Position numbers and translations under genes: made by a program
Notes under the pieces: model-generated
Seen by the model: the letters and a program-made list of their open reading frames with translations, nothing else
Told to the model about the DNA's origin: nothing
Databases searched by the model: none
In this document: positions 27,107-36,581 of the stretch, in pieces
How the letters are laid out: each line of letters begins with the position of its first letter
How positions within the stretch are numbered: position 1 is the stretch's first letter
Assembly (NCBI RefSeq): GCF_018881715.1
Contig: NZ_JACVPW010000001.1
Coordinates: 397,337-461,336 of the forward strand
DNA: 64,000 bases
Reading direction: 5' to 3'
Source: Polynucleobacter parvulilacunae
GTDB lineage: Bacteria > Pseudomonadota > Gammaproteobacteria > Burkholderiales > Burkholderiaceae

Positions 27107-27937
27107 TTACTTTGTTAAATCTAAGTTATCAGCAATCGCCAAAACTGCATCAGCCTGGTTCAGCGAATAGAAGTGAATTCCGGGTGCGCCTGCAGTTAAC
27201 AACTGATCACATAAGTCTGTCACTACTTCTTCACCAAATGCACGAATTGAGGCAATGTCATCACCATAAGACTGAAGACGCAAACGAATCCAGCGTGGAA
27301 TTTCAGCGCCGCACGCATCAGAAAAGCGCAATAACTGGCTGCTATTGGTGATCGGCATAATGCCGGCGATGATCGGCTGTATTACGCCCTGGTCATAGGC
27401 CTCGTCCACAAAGCGGAAGTAAGCATCGCTGTTATAAAAATATTGAGTGACGGCGGAGTTTGCGCCTGCCTTCATTTTTTGCACAAAGAAGTCCACATCA
27501 CTAGCAGGCGACTTTGCCTGTGGATGGGTCTCTGGATATGCAGCTACATCAATGTGAAACCAATCGCCTGTTTCTGCACGAATAAATTCAACTAATTCGT
27601 TCGCATGATGAAACTCACCATACTGGCCCATGCCAGATGGCAAGTCACCGCGCAAAGCCACAATGCGCTTCACACCTAATGCTTGATATTGCTTGAGCAT
27701 CTCGCGCACGCTTTCACGTGAGCTACCAACACAAGATAAGTGAGGAGCAACTGCTGCACCAGCAGCATGTATATCGCTCACCACTTTTAATGTGCCAGAC
27801 TGAGTAGAGCCACCGGCACCAAAGGTCACGGAATAAAACGAAGGCTTAAGCGTTTCAGAAAAACGCTCGCGCACCAGATGCAACTTACTCTCACCTTCAG
27901 GTGTTTTTGGAGGAAAGAATTCGACGCTTAATTCCAT
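27107..27937 (-). CDS. metF: 5,10-methylenetetrahydrofolate reductase
   Basis: This 276-residue FAD enzyme reduces methylene-THF to 5-methyl-THF, the methyl donor for MetH. The start MELSVEFFPPKTPEG is typical, with the catalytic Glu in the EFFPPK segment. Further motifs are SVTFGAGGST, the folate-site ALRGD and the late AVTQYFYNSDAYFRF. The ATG at 27937 is the only reasonable start. It lies 31 bases after ahcY on the same strand, so metK, ahcY and metF appear to form one block of the SAM cycle, with ahcY and metF likely on one transcript. Confidence 0.96.
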   Translation of the reverse strand: MELSVEFFPPKTPEGESKLHLVRERFSETLKPSFYSVTFGAGGSTQSGTLKVVSDIHAAGAAVAPHLSCVGSSRESVREMLKQYQALGVKRIVALRGDLPSGMGQYGEFHHANELVEFIRAETGDWFHIDVAAYPETHPQAKSPASDVDFFVQKMKAGANSAVTQYFYNSDAYFRFVDEAYDQGVIQPIIAGIMPITNSSQLLRFSDACGAEIPRWIRLRLQSYGDDIASIRAFGEEVVTDLCDQLLTAGAPGIHFYSLNQADAVLAIADNLDLTK

Positions 27938-27968
27938 GATTTTGGGCCTAGGTTTCTATGTGACTGGA

Positions 27969-29414
27969 TTAATAGCGATAGTGGTCAGCCTTGTAAGGGC
28001 CTTCCTTCGTTACGCCAATGTAAGAAGCTTGCTGGTCTGACAATACTGTCAACTCTGCATTGAGAGTCTTGAGCTGCAAACGTGCAACCTTTTCATCCAA
28101 ATGCTTAGGCAATGTGTAAACACCCACTGGGTATTTATCTGTGCCTACTGCATTCCACAATTCGATTTGTGCGATCACTTGGTTTGCAAATGAAGAGCTC
28201 ATCACATATGAAGGGTGTCCTGTACCGCAACCGAGGTTAACCAAGCGGCCTTTAGCCAAAATGATGATGCGCTTCTCAGGCTTGCCATTAGCAGCTGGGA
28301 AAATCACATGGTCAACTTGTGGCTTGATCTCTTCCCACTTGTACTTTTCAATACCAGCAACATCGATCTCATTATCAAAGTGGCCAATGTTACAAACGAT
28401 GGCTTGATTTTTCATCTTAGCCATATGGTCATGTGTAATCACGTGGTAGTTGCCTGTTGCAGAAACAAAGATGTCTGCTTTATCAGCAGCGTAATCCATT
28501 GTTACCACACGGTAGCCTTCCATTGCAGCTTGCAATGCGCAGATTGGATCTACTTCAGTAACCCAAACTTGGGCAGACAAAGCACGCAATGCTTGCGCAG
28601 AGCCTTTACCTACGTCGCCGTAACCACAAACTACAGCAACCTTACCAGCCACCATCACGTCAGTAGCACGCTTGATCGCATCAACCAAAGACTCGCGGCA
28701 ACCATAAAGATTGTCGAACTTGCTCTTGGTTACAGAGTCATTCACGTTAATTGCTGGGAACTTCAACTCACCCTTAGCAAACATTTGATACAGACGATGA
28801 ACACCAGTAGTCGTTTCTTCTGTAACGCCTTTAACTTTTTCTAAGCGTGTTGAATACCAAGTTGGGTCTTGCGCCAATTTTTTCTTGATGGCAGCAAACA
28901 AAATGGTTTCTTCTTCGCTAGTTGGATTGCTTAAGCAAGCTTGGTCTTTTTCAGCGCGTGCGCCAAGGTGCAACAACAATGTAGCGTCGCCGCCGTCATC
29001 CAAAATCATATTGGTGTAGCCGCCATCAGCCCACTCAAAAATACGGTGGGTAAAGTCCCAATACTGCTCAAGAGTTTCGCCCTTAATCGCAAACACTGGT
29101 GTGCCATTAGCGGCAATCGCTGCTGCTGCATGATCTTGTGTAGAGAAAATATTGCAAGAAGCCCATTGAACTTCAGCGCCAAGCGCCTCAAGTGTCTCGA
29201 TCAACACTGCAGTTTGAATGGTCATATGCAAAGAGCCAGTAATGCGTGCGCCACGCAATGGCTGTTGTGCAGAAAATTCGTCACGAATGGCAATCAAGCC
29301 AGGCATCTCAGTTTCAGCAATCGCAATTTCTTTACGGCCGAAGTCAGCTAAAGAAATATCAGCAATTGCGCAACGAGTTGCAACAAAGTTATTTAAGTCA
29401 GTTACGGTATTCAT
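27969..29414 (-). CDS. ahcY: S-adenosylhomocysteine hydrolase
   Basis: A 481-residue NAD-dependent enzyme that splits SAH into adenosine and homocysteine. The NAD motif [14 protein letters not shown] is present, with the catalytic region [20 protein letters not shown] before it. The C-terminus DHYRY is standard (Lys-Tyr contacts to NAD of the partner subunit). The frame is open to 29474, but GGAG precedes the ATG at 29414 ([10 protein letters not shown]), and the riboswitch and RBS hairpin described at 29420-29585 would be pointless if translation began further up. Expression should rise when SAH accumulates. Confidence 0.97.
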   Translation of the reverse strand: MNTVTDLNNFVATRCAIADISLADFGRKEIAIAETEMPGLIAIRDEFSAQQPLRGARITGSLHMTIQTAVLIETLEALGAEVQWASCNIFSTQDHAAAAIAANGTPVFAIKGETLEQYWDFTHRIFEWADGGYTNMILDDGGDATLLLHLGARAEKDQACLSNPTSEEETILFAAIKKKLAQDPTWYSTRLEKVKGVTEETTTGVHRLYQMFAKGELKFPAINVNDSVTKSKFDNLYGCRESLVDAIKRATDVMVAGKVAVVCGYGDVGKGSAQALRALSAQVWVTEVDPICALQAAMEGYRVVTMDYAADKADIFVSATGNYHVITHDHMAKMKNQAIVCNIGHFDNEIDVAGIEKYKWEEIKPQVDHVIFPAANGKPEKRIIILAKGRLVNLGCGTGHPSYVMSSSFANQVIAQIELWNAVGTDKYPVGVYTLPKHLDEKVARLQLKTLNAELTVLSDQQASYIGVTKEGPYKADHYRY

Positions 29415-29419
29415 TAATG

Positions 29420-29448
29420 CTCCAGCTAAATACGATCCAATGCTGGAG
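29420..29448 (-). promoter_or_regulatory. Hairpin that covers the ahcY ribosome site
   Basis: CTCCAGC at 29442-29448 (read on the minus strand) pairs with GCTGGAG at 29420-29426, which contains the GGAG ribosome site six bases before the ahcY ATG. The stem is 7 bp, with a loop of about 15. It is a good candidate for the expression platform of the upstream riboswitch: closed when SAH is low, open when SAH is bound. The switching itself is an inference. Confidence 0.6.
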
Positions 29449-29482
29449 TAGAAACTCGCTAGCCATTGAATCATGGGTTAGC

Positions 29483-29585
29483 GAGCGCGGTTGCAATTAG
29501 CAAACTCTGGGGGTTACCTTAGAATCCACTCCCTTCAAGCCTGGGGAAGTGCTGGGTCTCAGCATTCCTTGCAACGCTCCTTGAA
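29483..29585 (-). promoter_or_regulatory. S-adenosylhomocysteine (SAH) riboswitch
   Basis: On the minus strand the leader of ahcY reads TTCAAGGAGCGTTGCAA, then CCAGGCTTGAA, and later GCAACCGCGCTC. These are the three conserved blocks of the SAH riboswitch class, known in front of ahcY in betaproteobacteria. TTCAA pairs with TTGAA (P1) and GAGCG pairs with CGCTC as the pseudoknot-type helix. The class is an ON switch that raises ahcY expression when SAH builds up. Downstream, TAGCGAG (about 29455-29461) could compete for the last CGCTC block. Confidence 0.88.
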
Positions 29586-29588
29586 GGT

Positions 29589-29616
29589 ATGCCGTAATTG
29601 TAAACAATTACGGCAT
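29589..29616. repeat. 28-bp palindrome between metK and ahcY
   Basis: ATGCCGTAATTG and CAATTACGGCAT are perfect inverted arms of 12 bp around a four-base loop. It lies 40 bases after the metK stop and three bases before the SAH riboswitch begins. No T run follows it on the minus strand, so it is either a weak or Rho-assisted end of metK transcription or a protein-binding site at an ahcY promoter. Confidence 0.8.
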
Positions 29617-29655
29617 ATTTCGCCTCAATACGACTACAAACTACGTATTTCCTAC

Positions 29656-30822
29656 TTACAGACCTGCTGCGGCACGTAATGCAGCCGCTTTGTCTGTTTG
29701 CTCCCATGTAAATTCTGGCTCCTCACGACCAAAGTGGCCATAAGCAGCAGTCTTTTTATAAATTGGGCGCAAGAGATTGAGCATCTTCACGATACCTTTT
29801 GGACGCAAATCAAAATGCTCAGAAACCAATTGAGCAATCTTCTCATCCGAAATCTTGCCAGTGCCAAATGTGCTCACCATCACTGAAGTAGGCTTAGCAA
29901 CACCAATCGCGTAAGAGATCTGAATCAAGCACTTGCTTGCCAAACCAGCGGCAACTACGTTCTTCGCAACATAACGACCAGCATATGCAGCAGAGCGGTC
30001 AACCTTGGATGGATCCTTGCCTGAGAAAGCGCCACCACCATGAGGAGCTGCACCACCGTAAGTGTCCACAATAATTTTGCGGCCAGTTAAACCGCAATCG
30101 CCTTGTGGGCCGCCAATAACAAAACGACCTGTTGGGTTTACCAAAAAGTTAATTGCGCCTTTGATTAAGTGCTTAGGCAAAACTGGTTTGATGATTTCTT
30201 CGATGACTGCTTCGCGCAATTTTTCGAGAGAGATATCTTCATCGTGCTGAGTAGACAACACAACTGTATCGATGGAGTCAGGCTTGCCATCCACATAACG
30301 CAATGTCACTTGTGACTTCGCATCAGGGCGCAACCAATTCAAACGGCCATCGCGACGCAATTGTGATTGGCGCTCAACCAAACGATGTGACAAGTGAATC
30401 GGCAAAGGCATCAGCTCTGCAGTCTCATCACAAGCGTAACCAAACATCAGACCTTGGTCACCGGCACCTTGATCCAAGCCATCATCATGGGCCTTATCAA
30501 CGCCTTGAGCGATATCAGGACTTTGCTTGTCGTAAGCAACTAACACTGCACAACCTTTGTAGTCGATACCGTAAGCAGTGTTGTCGTAACCAATTTCACG
30601 CAAGGTATTACGAGCCACTTGGATGTAATCAACGTTAGCGTTAGTGGTGATTTCACCAGCCAAAACAACCAAGCCGGTATTACATAAAGTTTCTGCTGCA
30701 ACACGTGCAGTTGGATCCTGAGCCAAGATGGCATCAAGAATCGAATCAGAGATTTGGTCTGCTACTTTATCGGGGTGACCTTCAGAAACGGATTCTGAGG
30801 TAAAGAAGTAATCATTTGCCAT
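29656..30822 (-). CDS. metK: S-adenosylmethionine synthetase
   Basis: This 388-residue enzyme makes SAM from methionine and ATP. Signature stretches are [14 protein letters not shown] at residues 12-25, the loop [14 protein letters not shown], and [19 protein letters not shown]. The length matches the family. The start ATG at 30822 has AAAGGAATA upstream. A 203-base leader or divergent promoter region separates it from the first LpxL-type gene. It heads the metK-ahcY-metF block on the minus strand. Confidence 0.97.
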   Translation of the reverse strand: MANDYFFTSESVSEGHPDKVADQISDSILDAILAQDPTARVAAETLCNTGLVVLAGEITTNANVDYIQVARNTLREIGYDNTAYGIDYKGCAVLVAYDKQSPDIAQGVDKAHDDGLDQGAGDQGLMFGYACDETAELMPLPIHLSHRLVERQSQLRRDGRLNWLRPDAKSQVTLRYVDGKPDSIDTVVLSTQHDEDISLEKLREAVIEEIIKPVLPKHLIKGAINFLVNPTGRFVIGGPQGDCGLTGRKIIVDTYGGAAPHGGGAFSGKDPSKVDRSAAYAGRYVAKNVVAAGLASKCLIQISYAIGVAKPTSVMVSTFGTGKISDEKIAQLVSEHFDLRPKGIVKMLNLLRPIYKKTAAYGHFGREEPEFTWEQTDKAAALRAAAGL

Positions 30823-30956
30823 TGCATATTCCTTTAAAAATTAACACGATCATTGGGACAACTCGACGTGCCAGGAACCACAACGGCGACGCTTTAGCAG
30901 AATTTATGAATCGCCCTGCAAGTTGCCTTAACTCAGCGATGGGGGAATTTTATCCG

Positions 30957-30981
30957 AAAAATGCCTTATTCGGCAAGGCAT
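30957..30981 (-). promoter_or_regulatory. Hairpin with short T run far upstream of metK
   Basis: On the minus strand ATGCCTT (30981-30975) and AAGGCAT (30967-30961) form a 7-bp stem with a loop of seven, followed by TTTT. It lies about 135 bases before the metK ATG. If metK transcription starts further up, it could act as a leader attenuator; otherwise it is an incidental hairpin. The rest of 30823-31025 shows no riboswitch that I recognise, only a loose direct repeat (ACAAC..GACG, twice) near 30858-30895. Confidence 0.3.
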
Positions 30982-31025
30982 GCTGAAATCCACACACTGA
31001 GAGCGGCATTGAATATCATTAGGGG

Positions 31026-31886
31026 GTGAGAAAACTCCTACTTAAGCTCTGCCTCAATACGATTGCCGTGCTGCCTCTTGCGCTTATGCAGGTAATTGGA
31101 GCCCTTTTAGGCATGTTGGCTTATGTAGGCTCCAAACAATATCGCTCGTTCTTTAGACCGCAATATGAAGCTGTTGTTATTGCACGGGGACTCCCTTTCA
31201 GGCTTTGGAGCGCCGTAAGAGCCTCCGGAATGTTGTTTTCAGATAGCTTGTGGATTTGGCGCAACCCTGCAAAAGCACTGCAGTTGGTTGAAGTGCAAAA
31301 CTGGGATGTAGTTGAAGCAGCGATTGGCGAAGGACATGGCTTAGTCATGCTTACTCCACACCTTGGCGGCTTTGAAATCATTCCGCGTGTCTTGGCACAA
31401 CATTTTCCAGCAACGATTCTGTATCGTCCATCACGCCAAGAATGGCTCAATGAAGTGGTTGAAGAAGGTCGCGCTTATCCAAACATGCATTTTGTTCCGA
31501 CCAACCTGAATGGCGTGCGTCAAATGACGCGGGCACTCACACGCGGCGAGGCTATCGGCATTCTTCCAGATCAAGTGCCCAGTGGGGGTGAGGGTGTATG
31601 GGTGCCATTTTTTGGGCGCCCCGCTTACACAACGCCATTACCAGCGCGTCTTGCCAACCGCAACAACACGCCAGTAGTGATGTTTACCGCCAAGCGCAAA
31701 GACATTGGTCAAGGCTGGCTCATGCAGGCAACTCGTCTTGAGCCTCTGTCTGAAGACGCCACCATTGCTGCCGCAGAGTTGAACGTTGCGATTGAAAATG
31801 CTGTACTCGTCGCACCAGAACAATTCATCTGGTCATACAACCGCTATAAGCATCCTGCCGGTGCAGAATTGCCACCAAGCACTTAG
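31026..31886 (+). CDS. Lipid A biosynthesis-type lysophospholipid acyltransferase
   Basis: A 286-residue inner-membrane protein of the LpxL/HtrB family, which adds secondary acyl chains to lipid A. The N-terminal membrane segment is at about residues 8-33. The catalytic HX4E motif is TPHLGGFEII near residue 115, followed by YRPSRQEWL and GILPDQVPSGGEGVWVPFFG. The only start before the conserved region is a GTG at 31026; a stop codon lies two codons upstream and the G-rich ribosome site (AGGGG) touches the GTG. It is followed 27 bases later by a second family member. Confidence 0.9.
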   Translation: MRKLLLKLCLNTIAVLPLALMQVIGALLGMLAYVGSKQYRSFFRPQYEAVVIARGLPFRLWSAVRASGMLFSDSLWIWRNPAKALQLVEVQNWDVVEAAIGEGHGLVMLTPHLGGFEIIPRVLAQHFPATILYRPSRQEWLNEVVEEGRAYPNMHFVPTNLNGVRQMTRALTRGEAIGILPDQVPSGGEGVWVPFFGRPAYTTPLPARLANRNNTPVVMFTAKRKDIGQGWLMQATRLEPLSEDATIAAAELNVAIENAVLVAPEQFIWSYNRYKHPAGAELPPST

Positions 31887-31913
31887 CTATAGAATTAGTT
31901 ATAAAATTTCGAA

Positions 31914-32813
31914 ATGACCTGGTTACAAAACCTCTTCAATTTCTTAGCGCTTAGTCTTTTGCGTCTCTTTGCTTTTCTGCCGTACACCATAACCGTCCAT
32001 GTAGGCTATGGTCTAGGTTGGCTTGCAGCCCATATACCCAATGGCCGCACTCATGTTGTCAAAACCAATTTGCGTTTGTGCTTTCCTAATCTCAATGAAA
32101 AAGAAATTGATGAACTTGCAATTGAGCACTGGAAATTGTTTGGTCGCAGCGTATTAGAGAGAAGTCGTATCTGGCTGGGCAGCGGCAAACAAATTACCGA
32201 TATCGTCACAATCAAATCAGCCATTACTCTAGGCGATCGCAAGCCACGTCTACTCATTAATCCTCACTTTGTTGGCCTTGAAGGTGGTTTTATGGCGCTT
32301 TCAGTACTGGCTAATGAGCATGACTGGCCCCGTGGCGCTGGCCTCTATCAAAATATGAAGAATCCATTCTTCAACCAAAAAATGATCGAGTGGAGAAATC
32401 GTTTTGGTGGAAAGTCGATTGAAAGACAGAGCCGCTTACGCGATCTCATTCGAGAAATTCAAACTGGCAACTTTATTTTCATCGCCCCCGATATTGATCT
32501 AGGCCCACGTGACTCAGTCTTTGTGCCCTTCTTTGGCATTCAAACCAATACCATCACCTCAGTATCGCGCTTGGCTAGGCTGAGCGGTGCTGAGGTATGC
32601 CTCATGACGACTACCTTGAACAAAGACCGTAAAGGCTATACCTGCAATATCAGCGAGCCCCTGCCAAACTTTCCTAGCGATGATGTTGAAAAAGATACCG
32701 CACGCCTAAATCAATATATTGAAGAACTTGTTCGCGAAAGACCGGCAGAGTACTATTGGGTTCATAAGCGCTTTAAACACAGACCCGAAGGCGAACCCAG
32801 TCTTTACGATTAA
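31914..32813 (+). CDS. Lipid A biosynthesis-type acyltransferase, second copy
   Basis: A 299-residue LpxL/LpxM-family protein. It has an N-terminal membrane segment (about 8-40), the catalytic HX4E in [11 protein letters not shown] near residue 120, and the downstream [19 protein letters not shown] that lines the acyl-binding site. The C-terminus ([19 protein letters not shown]) is the usual end. It is clearly paralogous to the gene at 55165 (both share NPFFN and [10 protein letters not shown]) and less similar to the tandem neighbour at 31026. The two tandem genes may act on different positions of lipid A, or on ornithine lipids. Confidence 0.9.
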   Translation: MTWLQNLFNFLALSLLRLFAFLPYTITVHVGYGLGWLAAHIPNGRTHVVKTNLRLCFPNLNEKEIDELAIEHWKLFGRSVLERSRIWLGSGKQITDIVTIKSAITLGDRKPRLLINPHFVGLEGGFMALSVLANEHDWPRGAGLYQNMKNPFFNQKMIEWRNRFGGKSIERQSRLRDLIREIQTGNFIFIAPDIDLGPRDSVFVPFFGIQTNTITSVSRLARLSGAEVCLMTTTLNKDRKGYTCNISEPLPNFPSDDVEKDTARLNQYIEELVRERPAEYYWVHKRFKHRPEGEPSLYD

Positions 32814-32824
32814 ACGGAAATATT

Positions 32825-33727
32825 TTGAGTACCAATACTAGCAATCCAGTACGCAAGCTACGCTTCACCAAAATGCATGGTGCTGGCAATGACTTTATTG
32901 TGATCAATGGCATTGATCAAGACTTGAGTGGCATCACCAAAGCGCAATGGCAAGCCTTGGCCCATCGTCAATTTGGCATTGGTGCCGACCAGATTCTTTT
33001 AGTTGAAAAAGCAACGCGCCCAGACGCTGATTTTCGGTACCGAATTTTTAATGCCGATGGAGGCGAAGTAGAGCAATGCGGCAACGGGTCTCGTTGCTTT
33101 GTTCGCTTTGTATTAGATCAAGGCCTCTCTAATAAGAATCCTTTGCGTGTCGAGGTTGCACATACCGTCCTCACATTGAAGTCTCATCCTGATGGTCAGG
33201 TTGAGGTGGATATGGGTGCGCCTATTTTTGAACACAGTCACATTCCATTTAACGCCAATGGCCTGGCAAGCATTCAAGAGTTTCAAGAGATGTTGTATGC
33301 GCTACCACTCAACCATCCTGCAACGCACGACAGCTTAGTTGGCGTTCTCTCGATGGGCAATCCACATGCAGTGCAAGTGGTTGGTGACGTTGATAGCGCA
33401 CCCGTTTTAGAAGAAGGTCCTGAGATTGAAAAGTTTTCTGCGTTTCCGAAAAAGGTAAACGTAGGCTACCTGCAAGCAATTAATCGCAATGAAATTAAGT
33501 TGCGCGTCTTTGAGCGTGGTGCCGGGGAAACCTTAGCCTGCGGTACTGGTGCTTGCGCAGCCGTGGTTTCAGGCATCCGCAGGGGTTTACTAGACTCGCC
33601 AGTGAAAGTGCATACGCGCGGTGGCGACCTGCAAATTGCTTGGGGCGGAATGATTAATGGCGATGCCCAGCCAGTCATCATGACTGGTCCGGCAGTTACC
33701 GTCTTTGAAGGCGAAACAGAGATCTAA
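32825..33727 (+). CDS. dapF: Diaminopimelate epimerase
   Basis: A 300-residue enzyme that converts LL- to meso-diaminopimelate for lysine and peptidoglycan. The two catalytic cysteines are in EQCGNGSRC and LACGTGACA, and the start region is [12 protein letters not shown]. The first start is a TTG at 32825 that adds about 10 residues before the conserved part; CGGAAA lies just upstream, and no ATG lies before MHGAGND. It follows the acyltransferase genes with an 11-base gap and so belongs to the same plus-strand unit. Confidence 0.95.
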   Translation: MSTNTSNPVRKLRFTKMHGAGNDFIVINGIDQDLSGITKAQWQALAHRQFGIGADQILLVEKATRPDADFRYRIFNADGGEVEQCGNGSRCFVRFVLDQGLSNKNPLRVEVAHTVLTLKSHPDGQVEVDMGAPIFEHSHIPFNANGLASIQEFQEMLYALPLNHPATHDSLVGVLSMGNPHAVQVVGDVDSAPVLEEGPEIEKFSAFPKKVNVGYLQAINRNEIKLRVFERGAGETLACGTGACAAVVSGIRRGLLDSPVKVHTRGGDLQIAWGGMINGDAQPVIMTGPAVTVFEGETEI

Positions 33728-33739
33728 AAGCTATTTCTC

Positions 33740-34408
33740 TTAGATTCCGTATTTCTCGCGATAAGCCTTAACTGCAGGCAAATAATTAGTTAACTGAGTA
33801 TCGCTTGATGCCGTTAAGAAGGACATCAAGCCAGCCAGATTAGCAATCGAAATTACTGGCAAACCAAACTCTTGCTCTACTGCCTGCACGGCAGATTTTT
33901 CACCAATCTCGATTGCATTCCCTGAGCGCTCCATACGATCCAAAGCAATCAATACTGCCGCAGGCTCTGCGCCTGCTTTCCGAATGAGATCGACAGACTC
34001 TCTGACTGAAGTGCCCGCAGAAATCACGTCATCAATAATGACTACGCGCCCTTTTACTGGTGCCCCAACTAGCATCCCGCCTTCGCCATGATCTTTTGCT
34101 TCTTTGCGGTTATAGGCATAAGGAACATTAATACCGTCATCCGCTAAAGCGATAGCAGTTGCCGCTGCAAGGGTGATTCCCTTGTAAGCAGGCCCATAAA
34201 GCATGTCGAACTGCAGATTGGATTCTTGCAGGGCTTTGGCGTAGTAACGGCCAAGGGCGCTTAAACGAGCGCCATCATTGAATTCGCCGGCATTAAAAAA
34301 ATAGGGTGAGAGTCTTCCCGCTTTGGTTTTAAACTCCCCGAAGGACAAAACCTTTGCCTCCAAGGCAAAACGAATAAAGTTATCTTGATTTGAATTATTT
34401 GAGCTCAT
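33740..34408 (-). CDS. pyrE: Orotate phosphoribosyltransferase
   Basis: A 222-residue enzyme that joins orotate and PRPP to OMP in pyrimidine synthesis. The PRPP-binding motif is [13 protein letters not shown] at about residues 118-130, and the N-terminal [22 protein letters not shown] is characteristic. The start ATG at 34408 is only eight bases from the start ATG of the divergent xth gene, and AGGCCT between them can provide AGG on either strand. The pyrE promoter must therefore lie inside xth or be absent (leaderless). Confidence 0.95.
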   Translation of the reverse strand: MSSNNSNQDNFIRFALEAKVLSFGEFKTKAGRLSPYFFNAGEFNDGARLSALGRYYAKALQESNLQFDMLYGPAYKGITLAAATAIALADDGINVPYAYNRKEAKDHGEGGMLVGAPVKGRVVIIDDVISAGTSVRESVDLIRKAGAEPAAVLIALDRMERSGNAIEIGEKSAVQAVEQEFGLPVISIANLAGLMSFLTASSDTQLTNYLPAVKAYREKYGI

Positions 34409-34416
34409 AGGCCTAC

Positions 34417-35199
34417 ATGTTACGCATCATTTCCGCGAACCTCAACGGTATCCGTTCTGCAGTCAAAAAAGGCTTTCTGCCATGGGCTGTTAAGCAAAAG
34501 GCTGATTTCATTTGCATGCAAGAGCTCAAGGCTCAGCGTGATGACTTAGAAGACGCCATCCTCAACCCCGATGGCATGCATGGCTATTTCCATCATGCCG
34601 AGAAAAAAGGCTATAGCGGCTGCGGGATTTATACCCCCCATAAGCCAGACGAGGTCTTGTACGGCTATGGCAATGAGGAGTTCGATGCCGAGGGGCGTTA
34701 TGTAGAAGTACGCTTCAAAGGGCTTTCTGTTATTTCCGTCTATATGCCCTCTGGCTCAAGCTCGCCCGAGCGCCAAGAAGCCAAGTATCGCTATCTTGAT
34801 AGCTTCCTGCCACATCTCGTAGCGCTCAAAAAATCTGGTCGTGAAATCGTCTTATGTGGTGACGTCAATATTGCCCATCAAGAAATTGATCTCAAGAACT
34901 GGAAAGGCAATCTCAAAAATTCTGGCTTCTTACCCGAAGAGCGCGCATGGCTTACTAACTTATTTAGCAAAGTAGGTTACGTCGATGTCTATCGCGAACT
35001 TGAACCAGAGGCAACTGAAACTTGCTACACCTGGTGGAGTAATCGTGGTCAAGCCTATGCAAAGAATGTTGGTTGGCGTATCGACTATCACATCAGCACA
35101 CCAGGCATTGCTGCTACCGCCAAAAAAACCGCTGTTTACAAAGAAGAAAAGTTTTCAGATCATGCACCACTGACCGTGGACTACGACTGGAAAATCTAA
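34417..35199 (+). CDS. xth: Exodeoxyribonuclease III
   Basis: A 260-residue apurinic/apyrimidinic endonuclease of the ExoIII family. The motifs are [11 protein letters not shown] at the start, MQELKAQ with the metal-binding Glu, [22 protein letters not shown], and the C-terminal catalytic [12 protein letters not shown]. The length matches the family. It stands divergent to pyrE with the shared AGGCCT between the starts; here the AGG is five bases before the ATG, a normal spacing. Confidence 0.95.
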   Translation: MLRIISANLNGIRSAVKKGFLPWAVKQKADFICMQELKAQRDDLEDAILNPDGMHGYFHHAEKKGYSGCGIYTPHKPDEVLYGYGNEEFDAEGRYVEVRFKGLSVISVYMPSGSSSPERQEAKYRYLDSFLPHLVALKKSGREIVLCGDVNIAHQEIDLKNWKGNLKNSGFLPEERAWLTNLFSKVGYVDVYRELEPEATETCYTWWSNRGQAYAKNVGWRIDYHISTPGIAATAKKTAVYKEEKFSDHAPLTVDYDWKI

Positions 35200-35210
35200 G
35201 CAACAAGAAA

Positions 35211-35235
35211 GGCGGAAGGTATCTTTTTTACCGCC
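35211..35235. terminator. Possible hairpin between xth and ampG
   Basis: GGCGG at 35211-35215 and CCGCC at 35231-35235 can pair across a loop of 15. On the minus strand the stem is followed by TTTCTTG; on the plus strand by CTTACTCTTC. It would serve the convergent xth and ampG genes, but the stem is short, so the call is weak. Confidence 0.35.
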
Positions 35236-35246
35236 CTTACTCTTCT

Positions 35247-36566
35247 TTACTCCCCTTCTTTTTTGATCTGAACGATCTTGAAATGAATGGTTACCCAAAT
35301 CAGCAATAGGACGGGGGCGCCAATAATGGCGGTGCCGTAGAAGAATGCTTGGTAGCCAAAGTTATCGACAAACACTCCGGAGAAGCCCGCCAGCCATTTA
35401 GGCAAGAGCAGCATCATCGAACTAAACAAAGCGTACTGAGTTGCCGAGTAACGGATATTGGTAAGTGACGACAAGAAGGCAATAAAGGCTGCGCTGGCGA
35501 TTCCAGAACTTAAATTGTCAGCAGAGATTACCCAAATGAGTCCATGCAAATCATGGCCCTGCGTTGCAAGCCAAGCAAATAACAAATTGCTGACTGCTGA
35601 AAGCACTGCGCCTACAAATAGTATTCGCAATACACCAAAACGCAAAGTGAGTACGCCACCCAGAAAGGCTCCCACTAAAGTCATTACCACACCAAAAACT
35701 TTACTTACTGCAGCAACTTCATCTTTGGTATAGCCCATATCAACATAAAATGGATTAGCCATAATGCCCATCACCACATCGCTAATGCGATAGACGGCAA
35801 TTAAAGACAAAATCAATACTGCATGCCAACGATAGCGAGTGATAAATTCTGCAAAAGGCTCAACCAAGGTTTGGTACAGCCATGCTTTGGCAGTGCGAAC
35901 TTTTGCTAGCTCATATCTTGCCGGCTCTTTGCTCAACAAGGTCGTTACAACACCAACCCCAATTGAGGCGGCCATACAGAGATAAGCAAATTGCCATGCA
36001 CTCGCATCGTAACCACTGCCTGATTCGGCACGAGCAGCTAGCCAAAGAACGCCAGCGCCAGCCCAAATTAAAGCCAGTCGATAGCCAGTTTGATAGGTGG
36101 CCGCTAAAGCAGCCTGATGATCACTATTAGCTGACTCAATTCGAAAGGCATCCAATGCAATGTCTTGAGTAGCAGAACCGAATGCCACTAATAGCGCACA
36201 CCAAACAATGGAATTGAGAGCAAGCTTAGGATCCAAAGTGGACATGCCAACAAGACCCAAGATGATGAGCGCTTGCGCAAAGAGCAGCCAACTACGGCGG
36301 CGACCAAATAACTTTGTGAGCAAAGGAATTTGCAAACGATCTACGAGCGGAGCCCAAACCCACTTGAAAGCATAGATCAAGCCAACCCAAGTTAAGTAGC
36401 CGATCGTACTGCGATCAATGCCTGCTTCGCGCAACCAAAAACTGAGCGTGCCCAGAATCAGCAATAAAGGCAACCCTGCAGAGAAGCCCAAGAAGAGCAT
36501 TCGCAGACAAGGCCATTCGAGATAAACCCGAAAGTCTTTTAACCAAGATTGGACTGCGGTCAACAC
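35247..36566 (-). CDS. ampG: AmpG-type muropeptide permease (MFS)
   Basis: A 439-residue membrane protein of the AmpG group of major facilitators, which import anhydromuropeptides from the periplasm for recycling. Signature parts are LFLGFSAGLPLLLILGTLSFWL, TIGYLTWVGLIYAFKWVWAPLVDR, and SATQDIALDAFRIE near residue 135. About 12-14 transmembrane helices are visible. It ends the long minus-strand gene run, 15 bases after metW. It fits with the lytic transglycosylase at 24437, which produces its substrates. Confidence 0.92.
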   Translation of the reverse strand: MLTAVQSWLKDFRVYLEWPCLRMLFLGFSAGLPLLLILGTLSFWLREAGIDRSTIGYLTWVGLIYAFKWVWAPLVDRLQIPLLTKLFGRRRSWLLFAQALIILGLVGMSTLDPKLALNSIVWCALLVAFGSATQDIALDAFRIESANSDHQAALAATYQTGYRLALIWAGAGVLWLAARAESGSGYDASAWQFAYLCMAASIGVGVVTTLLSKEPARYELAKVRTAKAWLYQTLVEPFAEFITRYRWHAVLILSLIAVYRISDVVMGIMANPFYVDMGYTKDEVAAVSKVFGVVMTLVGAFLGGVLTLRFGVLRILFVGAVLSAVSNLLFAWLATQGHDLHGLIWVISADNLSSGIASAAFIAFLSSLTNIRYSATQYALFSSMMLLLPKWLAGFSGVFVDNFGYQAFFYGTAIIGAPVLLLIWVTIHFKIVQIKKEGE

Positions 36567-36581
36567 CTTTGAATTTATATT

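Noticed and set aside
28215..28844. A 209-codon open frame opposite ahcY
   Set aside because: It is a shadow of the highly conserved ahcY gene, shows no family pattern and has no ribosome site.
30823..31025. SAM riboswitch before metK
   Set aside because: None of the known SAM classes could be recognised; only a small hairpin is visible.
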